The notes under the pieces were generated by a model. That model saw only the letters and a program-made list of their open reading frames with translations. It was not told where the DNA came from and made no database searches. 45,194 bases of DNA from an uncultured Paraprevotella sp. (GTDB lineage Bacteria; Bacteroidota; Bacteroidia; Bacteroidales; Bacteroidaceae). The stretch is taken from NCBI GenBank assembly GCA_944319925.1, contig CALUFQ010000023.1:1-45194 (forward strand). The letters run 5' to 3'. Below, one piece after another: positions 40,835-45,194 of the stretch (positions within the stretch are counted from its first letter, which is position 1; each line of letters opens with the position of its first letter). The translations under genes and the position numbers were made by a program.

Positions 40835-43396
40835 ATGAAAAAAACTTTGATGCTTTGGCTGGTTCTTTGGTTTTCCGTATGCGCCGCACAAGCACAGCGG
40901 ACACGAGTGGAAGGCATTGTGAAAGATTCCCTCACGGGGGAAGGCTTGCCATACGCCGCAGTGATATGGGAAAACTCCAATGTCAAGACCGCCACCGACA
41001 TCAACGGCCGCTTCTCCCTTTCCGTCCCCAACCGGAAAGGGACTTTGCTGATTTCATACATGGGTTATCATACGCGTGAAATCAACCTTTCCCCCCAAGG
41101 GCGGCGCATCAGCCTGGACATCCCGATGGCCGATGCCGACATTGCGCTGGACGAAGTCACCGTGAAACCTAAGCGGGAAAGGTATCGCAGGCGGGACAAC
41201 CCGGCCGTGGAATTCGTGCGCCGGGTCATTGAGTCGCGTGATGCCAACGACCCGAAAGCCCACGACTTCTACAGTTACGACCACTACGAAAAGATACTCT
41301 TCGCCAAAAACGATTATACTTTCAAACCCAAGGCTGACGGCAAGAAAGGCCGCTTCGACTTCCTGCAGGAATTTGTGGATACGCTGGATGCCGGCACCAC
41401 CATCCTTCCCGTATCGGAAAAGGAGAAGATGGAGACCGTATATTTCCGAAAGTCCCCCCAATCGGAGAAACGTGTCGTGAAAGGATACAAGTCTTCCGGC
41501 ATCGACGAGATATTTTCCAGCGACGGCGTACACCAATTTCTGAGCGAAGTGTTCCGCGAGGTAAACATCTTCCAAAACAACATCCCGCTATTCCTGCAAC
41601 GTTTTGTCAGCCCGCTTTCCACCATCGGCCCCAGCTACTACAAATATTACCTGCTCGATACGCTCACGGTCGGCGGAAAGCAGTGCGCGGATCTTTCTTT
41701 CGTGCCCTTCAACTCGGAGACTTTCGGCTTCACCGGCCATCTGTACGTCACGCTCGACTCCACCTATTTTGTCCAAAAAGCCGTGCTCAGCGTACCGCGG
41801 AAAATCAACCTGAACTTCGTCTCGCGGATGGCCATCGAACAGGAGTTCACGCGCACGGCGGACGGCACCCGCCTGCCCGTGAAAGACGACATACAGGTCA
41901 ACTTCAAGCTCACGGAAAACAGCAAAGGCTTGTATGCCCGCCGCCTGAACATCTATACCCGCCATTCGTTCGAAGTACCCGCGCCCGAGGAAGCCCAAGT
42001 GTTCCGGCAAGCCCCCGCATCCGTCACGTTGGACGATGCCTACCGCCAAACGGAAGACTTTTGGGAGGAACATCGTCCGTCGGAAGCCGTCCGCCGCAAC
42101 CCCAACTCAACGGAAAAACTGATGGAACGGCTGAACTCTGTCCGAGCCTATCGTTGGGGCAAGGAAATCTTCTCCAGCATCGTGGCGGGCTACGTGCCCA
42201 CCCACCGCAACCGGGAACTCAGCAAGTTCGACTTCGGCCCCGTCAATTCCATCGTCAACCACAACACGCTGGAAGGCATGCGCTTACGCGTCGGCGGAGC
42301 CACCACCACGGCACTCAGCCGCCGCTGGTCGTTCGATGGCTATGTGGCCTACGGCGTGAAAGACCGGAAAATGAAATACGACGCGCTGGCGGAATATTCG
42401 TTCAACGACCGCAAGGAGTTCCGCAAGGAATTCCCCGTGCACTCGCTCCGCTTCGAATACATGTACGACATCAACAAGCTGGGGCAGAACTACATGTACA
42501 CCAGCAAGGACAACATGATGCTGATGATTCGCCGCAAGAAAGACCGCAACATCTCTTACCTGCGGCTGGCGGAACTGACCTACACCCGCGAACACTACAA
42601 CGGTCTCTCCTACAACGCCATCGTGCGCAACCGCCGCGAATACGCCACTCCATACGCCGTGTTCGAACGTTTTGACCCCGACGGGTCGGCACGTCCCGTC
42701 GGACATTACGACATGACCCAGTTGGAAATAGGCATCCGCTATGCCTACAAAGAGAAGTTCTACCAGACCCGCAACCTGCGCGTCCCCATCACCTTCGATG
42801 CCTGGATTGTCAATGCCAACCACGTCATGGCAAAGAAAGGTTTCCTCGGCACGGATTACGATTACCAGCGCACGGAAATCGGCCTGCAGAAACGGTTCTG
42901 GTTCTCCGCCTTCGGCTACCTCGATGTCATTGCCAAGGGCGGGAAGGTGTGGAGCAAAGTCCCCTACCCGCTCCTGCTCCTGCCCAACGCCAACCTGACC
43001 TACACCATCCAAAAGGAATCCTACACCAACATGAACGCCCTGGAGTTCATCAACGACGAATACGCGTCGTGGGACATCACTTATTACATGAACGGCAACC
43101 TGCTCAACCGCCTCCCGCTCATCCGGAAACTCAAATGGCGCGAAGTGTTCTGCTTCCGCGGGCTGTGGGGGCATCTGACGGACAAGAACAATCCCATGAA
43201 GCACCCATCCGAAGGACTGTTCCGCTTCCCCGCCGGCACCCGCACCATGGGACGCACCCCTTACATGGAAGCCAGCGTGGGCATTGAGAATATCTTCAAG
43301 TTCCTGCGCATCGACTACGTGTGGCGGATGACCTACCGCGACAATCCCGGCATCCAGCAGCGGGGTGTGCGGATGACCATGTCGCTTTCGTTCTAA
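40835..43396 (+). CDS. DUF5686 outer-membrane protein with CarboxypepD_reg-like domain
   Basis: An 853-residue exported protein. The signal peptide is MKKTLMLWLVLWFSVCAAQAQ. A CarboxypepD_reg-like domain covers about residues 22-105 (YAAVIWENSNVKTATDINGR), followed by the DUF5686 region (RRRDNPAVEFVRRVIESRD) and a long tail rich in alternating strands that ends MTMSLSF, with the C-terminal Phe of outer-membrane barrels. No TonB-dependent plug is present, so it is not a SusC. DUF5686 proteins are common in Bacteroidetes with no settled role. The place suggests outer-membrane insertion or transport of the operon's product, or simple co-regulation. Confidence 0.82.
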   Translation: MKKTLMLWLVLWFSVCAAQAQRTRVEGIVKDSLTGEGLPYAAVIWENSNVKTATDINGRFSLSVPNRKGTLLISYMGYHTREINLSPQGRRISLDIPMADADIALDEVTVKPKRERYRRRDNPAVEFVRRVIESRDANDPKAHDFYSYDHYEKILFAKNDYTFKPKADGKKGRFDFLQEFVDTLDAGTTILPVSEKEKMETVYFRKSPQSEKRVVKGYKSSGIDEIFSSDGVHQFLSEVFREVNIFQNNIPLFLQRFVSPLSTIGPSYYKYYLLDTLTVGGKQCADLSFVPFNSETFGFTGHLYVTLDSTYFVQKAVLSVPRKINLNFVSRMAIEQEFTRTADGTRLPVKDDIQVNFKLTENSKGLYARRLNIYTRHSFEVPAPEEAQVFRQAPASVTLDDAYRQTEDFWEEHRPSEAVRRNPNSTEKLMERLNSVRAYRWGKEIFSSIVAGYVPTHRNRELSKFDFGPVNSIVNHNTLEGMRLRVGGATTTALSRRWSFDGYVAYGVKDRKMKYDALAEYSFNDRKEFRKEFPVHSLRFEYMYDINKLGQNYMYTSKDNMMLMIRRKKDRNISYLRLAELTYTREHYNGLSYNAIVRNRREYATPYAVFERFDPDGSARPVGHYDMTQLEIGIRYAYKEKFYQTRNLRVPITFDAWIVNANHVMAKKGFLGTDYDYQRTEIGLQKRFWFSAFGYLDVIAKGGKVWSKVPYPLLLLPNANLTYTIQKESYTNMNALEFINDEYASWDITYYMNGNLLNRLPLIRKLKWREVFCFRGLWGHLTDKNNPMKHPSEGLFRFPAGTRTMGRTPYMEASVGIENIFKFLRIDYVWRMTYRDNPGIQQRGVRMTMSLSF

Positions 43397-43439
43397 AAGG
43401 AATGAGATACATCTATTATATATAAGTAAACCGAATCAC

Positions 43440-44132
43440 ATGGGAAAAGAAAATTCGAAAAGGATTCAGACTTCAATCCTCAACAACGCAGAAAAGAAAG
43501 TTTTGATGTGGCTGGCCGGGAAACAGCCCGCCTGGATGAACTCGGACATCATGACCGGCATCGGCGTATTCGGAGCCGTGCTCTACATGCTAGGCGGCTA
43601 TTTGTCCAACGCCAACCTCAATTACCTGTGGCTGGCCTCGTTCGGACTGGTGCTCCACTGGTATGGCGACAGCCTGGACGGCACCCTCGCGCGGGTGCGC
43701 CACGAGGAACGTCCCGTCTTCGGCTTCTTCATCGACCACACGCTGGATGCCGTGACCACGGCCATGATTTTCATCGGAGCCGGCCTTTCGCCCATTTTCC
43801 GCATGGACGTGGCCTTGTTCGCCCTTTCCGGCTATCTGTGCCTCTCGGTCTATACCTACATCCTGACCATCCTGAAAGGCGAGTTCCGCCTGACCTACGG
43901 GGGCATGGGCCCCACCGAGTTCCGCCTGCTGCTCATTCTGCTCAACATCGTTTACATGTACACCCCCCTGCAGGACATCCGCATCCAGATGTGCGGTTCC
44001 AGCCTGAACGTGTTCGACATCGCCTGCGCCGTCGTCGCCCTGCTTCTTTTCATCGTTTACATCATCCAATTGGCCAAAGATGCCCCCGGTTTCCTGATAC
44101 AAGACAAAGAAAAAGGCAGCCACGATGCATAA
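43440..44132 (+). CDS. CDP-alcohol phosphatidyltransferase
   Basis: A 230-residue inner-membrane enzyme that joins a CDP-linked group to an alcohol in phospholipid synthesis. The signature Dx2DGx2ARx8-9Gx3Dx3D is complete: DSLDGTLAR, then after nine residues GFFIDHTLD. About six hydrophobic helices. Substrates vary widely in the family (glycerol-phosphate, inositol-phosphate, serine, choline), and none can be chosen here. The gene follows the DUF5686 gene by 43 bases and is the last of the run before a new promoter core, so it may supply a lipid head group to the product of the operon. That link is inference. Confidence 0.9.
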   Translation: MGKENSKRIQTSILNNAEKKVLMWLAGKQPAWMNSDIMTGIGVFGAVLYMLGGYLSNANLNYLWLASFGLVLHWYGDSLDGTLARVRHEERPVFGFFIDHTLDAVTTAMIFIGAGLSPIFRMDVALFALSGYLCLSVYTYILTILKGEFRLTYGGMGPTEFRLLLILLNIVYMYTPLQDIRIQMCGSSLNVFDIACAVVALLLFIVYIIQLAKDAPGFLIQDKEKGSHDA

Positions 44133-44149
44133 CCGGGCATTTATTTTCG

Positions 44150-44157
44150 TAACTTTG
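44150..44157 (+). promoter_or_regulatory. -7 box before the DUF486 gene
   Basis: TAACTTTG followed by C, 22 bases before the DUF486 start. It suggests that DUF486 and TtcA-like genes have their own transcript even though they follow the operon closely. Confidence 0.55.
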
Positions 44158-44179
44158 CGCCCGAAAAAAAGCCACACAC

Positions 44180-44545
44180 ATGAACGCAGTCTATACCATC
44201 CTGCTGCTCATCTGCAGCAACATCTTCATGACCTTGGCTTGGTACGGCCACCTGAAACTTCAACAAACGGGCGTATCGTCCCATTGGCCTCTCATCGGCG
44301 TCATCCTGTTCTCTTGGATTATCGCCTTTGCCGAATATTGTTGCCAGGTGCCGGCCAACCGCATCGGCTTCGACGGCAACGGCGGCCCCTTCAACCTGAT
44401 GCAGCTCAAGGTGATTCAGGAAGTCATCTCACTCATTGTGTTCACAATTATCGCGACGGTGCTGTTCCAGGGGCAGGCTTTGCATTGGAACCATCTCGCA
44501 GCCTTTCTCTGCCTCATCCTCGCCGTCTATTTCGTTTTCCTCTGA
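44180..44545 (+). CDS. DMT-superfamily membrane protein, DUF486
   Basis: A 121-residue inner-membrane protein with four hydrophobic helices (starting YTILLLICSNIFMTLAWYGH) and the DUF486 mark EYCCQVPANRIGFDG. DUF486 is a short DMT-like family of unknown role. Its stop shares a base with the start of the next gene (TGATG). Start chosen at the first ATG after the promoter core. Confidence 0.85.
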   Translation: MNAVYTILLLICSNIFMTLAWYGHLKLQQTGVSSHWPLIGVILFSWIIAFAEYCCQVPANRIGFDGNGGPFNLMQLKVIQEVISLIVFTIIATVLFQGQALHWNHLAAFLCLILAVYFVFL

Positions 44546-45194
44546 TGCCCGCGCCCACCGAAACCCAACTCTTGGAACGCCGCATCTGGCACCACTTCAG
44601 CAAGGGCCTGACGCAATACGGCCTGCTGGAAGAGGGCGACCGCATCCTCATCGGCGTCTCCGGCGGAAAAGATTCGCTAGCCTTGCTGGAGTTCATGGCA
44701 CGGCGAGCCCGCATCTACCGTCCGCACATCGAACTGACGGCCCTCCATGTACGCATGACGAACATCGCATACGAGAGCGACACGGACTGGTTGGAACGGT
44801 TCGCCGCCGCACAAGGTGTGCGCCTCATCGTGCGCGAAACGGGCTTCGACCCTTCCACCGACACGCGCAAAAGCCCTTGCTTCCTCTGTTCCTGGAACCG
44901 GCGAAAGACGCTTTTCACCGTGGCGCAAGAACTGGGTTGCAACAAAATCGCGCTAGGACACCATCAGGACGACATCCTGCACACCACGTTGCTCAACCTC
45001 GCTTTCCAAGGCCAGTTCTCCACCATGCCCGCCCGCCTGCAGATGCGCAAGTTCCCCATGACGATTATCCGCCCGCTGTGCATGGTACACGAAAGCGACC
45101 TCCGCGCCTGGGCCGCGTTGCGGGAATATCCCAAACAGAAGAAACTCTGCCCCTACGAGACGGACTCCCACCGCTCGGACATGAAGCGCATCTT
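44545..45194 (+). CDS. TtcA-like PP-loop ATPase (tRNA 2-thiocytidine-type), 3' end cut
   Basis: The first 216 codons of a PP-loop ATPase, started at the ATG at 44545 that overlaps the DUF486 stop by one base. The PP-loop is GVSGGKDSLALLEF, the Cys pair is CFLC in PCFLCSWNRRK, and the family phrase GHHQDDILHTTLLNL follows. TtcA uses ATP and an iron-sulphur cluster to make 2-thiocytidine at position 32 of some tRNAs. Bacteroidetes proteins of this type are often annotated ttcA, but whether they make s2C32 is unproven, so I leave the symbol empty. The frame is open at the window edge. Confidence 0.85.
   Translation, partial: MPAPTETQLLERRIWHHFSKGLTQYGLLEEGDRILIGVSGGKDSLALLEFMARRARIYRPHIELTALHVRMTNIAYESDTDWLERFAAAQGVRLIVRETGFDPSTDTRKSPCFLCSWNRRKTLFTVAQELGCNKIALGHHQDDILHTTLLNLAFQGQFSTMPARLQMRKFPMTIIRPLCMVHESDLRAWAALREYPKQKKLCPYETDSHRSDMKRI

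Noticed and set aside
33547-44132. A complete aryl-polyene or flexirubin cluster
   Set aside because: No second ketosynthase/chain-length factor, ammonia-lyase, DarB-like enzyme, glycosyltransferase or MMPL exporter is in the window; only a reduced likeness is supported.

Overview
The window reads as chromosome from a member of the Bacteroidales (Bacteroidaceae-like). The grounds are a SusC/SusD pair, a DUF5063 / 3'-5' exonuclease / RlmI block divergent from ftsK, a PyrK-GltA fusion of the type found in Bacteroides, DUF5686 and CNNM-CorC proteins, and repeated promoter cores of the Bacteroidetes form TAnnTTTG, several with TTTG about 20 bases upstream. Most genes are fairly GC-rich. The first 3.6 kb are visibly more AT-rich and look like an accessory patch. 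No tRNA, rRNA or CRISPR array was seen.

Layout. (1) 1-3.6 kb, accessory: a cut-off hypothetical gene, a WYL regulator, an orphan protein resembling the C-terminal half of FtsZ, an ATPase_2/DUF234 ATPase with a palindrome at its promoter, and the tail of a dead ISL3-type transposase. (2) 3.7-6.2 kb, minus strand: DUF5063 protein, RNase D-like exonuclease, RlmI-type rRNA methyltransferase. (3) 6.2-10.4 kb, plus: ftsK, a LolA-like carrier, trxB, terminator. (4) 10.7-20.9 kb, plus: one apparent operon of a secreted subtilase, a secreted S9 (DPP IV-like) peptidase, SusC, SusD and two lipoproteins. It looks like a protein or peptide utilisation locus rather than a glycan one. (5) 21.0-21.7 kb: rplU-rpmA with a structured leader. 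(6) 21.7-27.2 kb, minus: a BNR/LamG-like secreted protein, a CNNM/CorC membrane protein, an AAE-type transporter and a small periplasmic protein. (7) 27.5-32.5 kb, plus: serS, an Nfn-like PyrK-GltA fusion, and a TPR protein. (8) 32.5-33.55 kb: about 1.1 kb without a credible gene, rich in inverted and direct repeats. (9) 33.5-44.1 kb, plus: a tightly packed lipid or polyene-type biosynthetic operon. (10) 44.1 kb to the end: DUF486 membrane protein and the start of a TtcA-like PP-loop enzyme.

The most interesting region is (9). A tandem GNAT-like acyltransferase, one ketosynthase, a dedicated ACP, two hotdog proteins, a CrtI/RetSat-like FAD oxidoreductase, a FabG-like reductase, a thioesterase, a flippase-like membrane protein, a DUF5686 outer-membrane protein and a CDP-alcohol phosphatidyltransferase lie head to tail, with four start/stop overlaps. 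This is enough for an acyl chain to be elongated, reduced at the keto step, dehydrated, redox-edited, transferred and perhaps moved across the envelope. There is no enoyl reductase of the FabI/FabK/FabV kind. The two hotdog proteins have complementary incomplete active sites: one keeps Glu without His, the other keeps His but has Gln for Glu. That suggests an obligate heteromeric dehydratase. The parts list resembles a reduced aryl-polyene/flexirubin system. The product cannot be read from the sequence.
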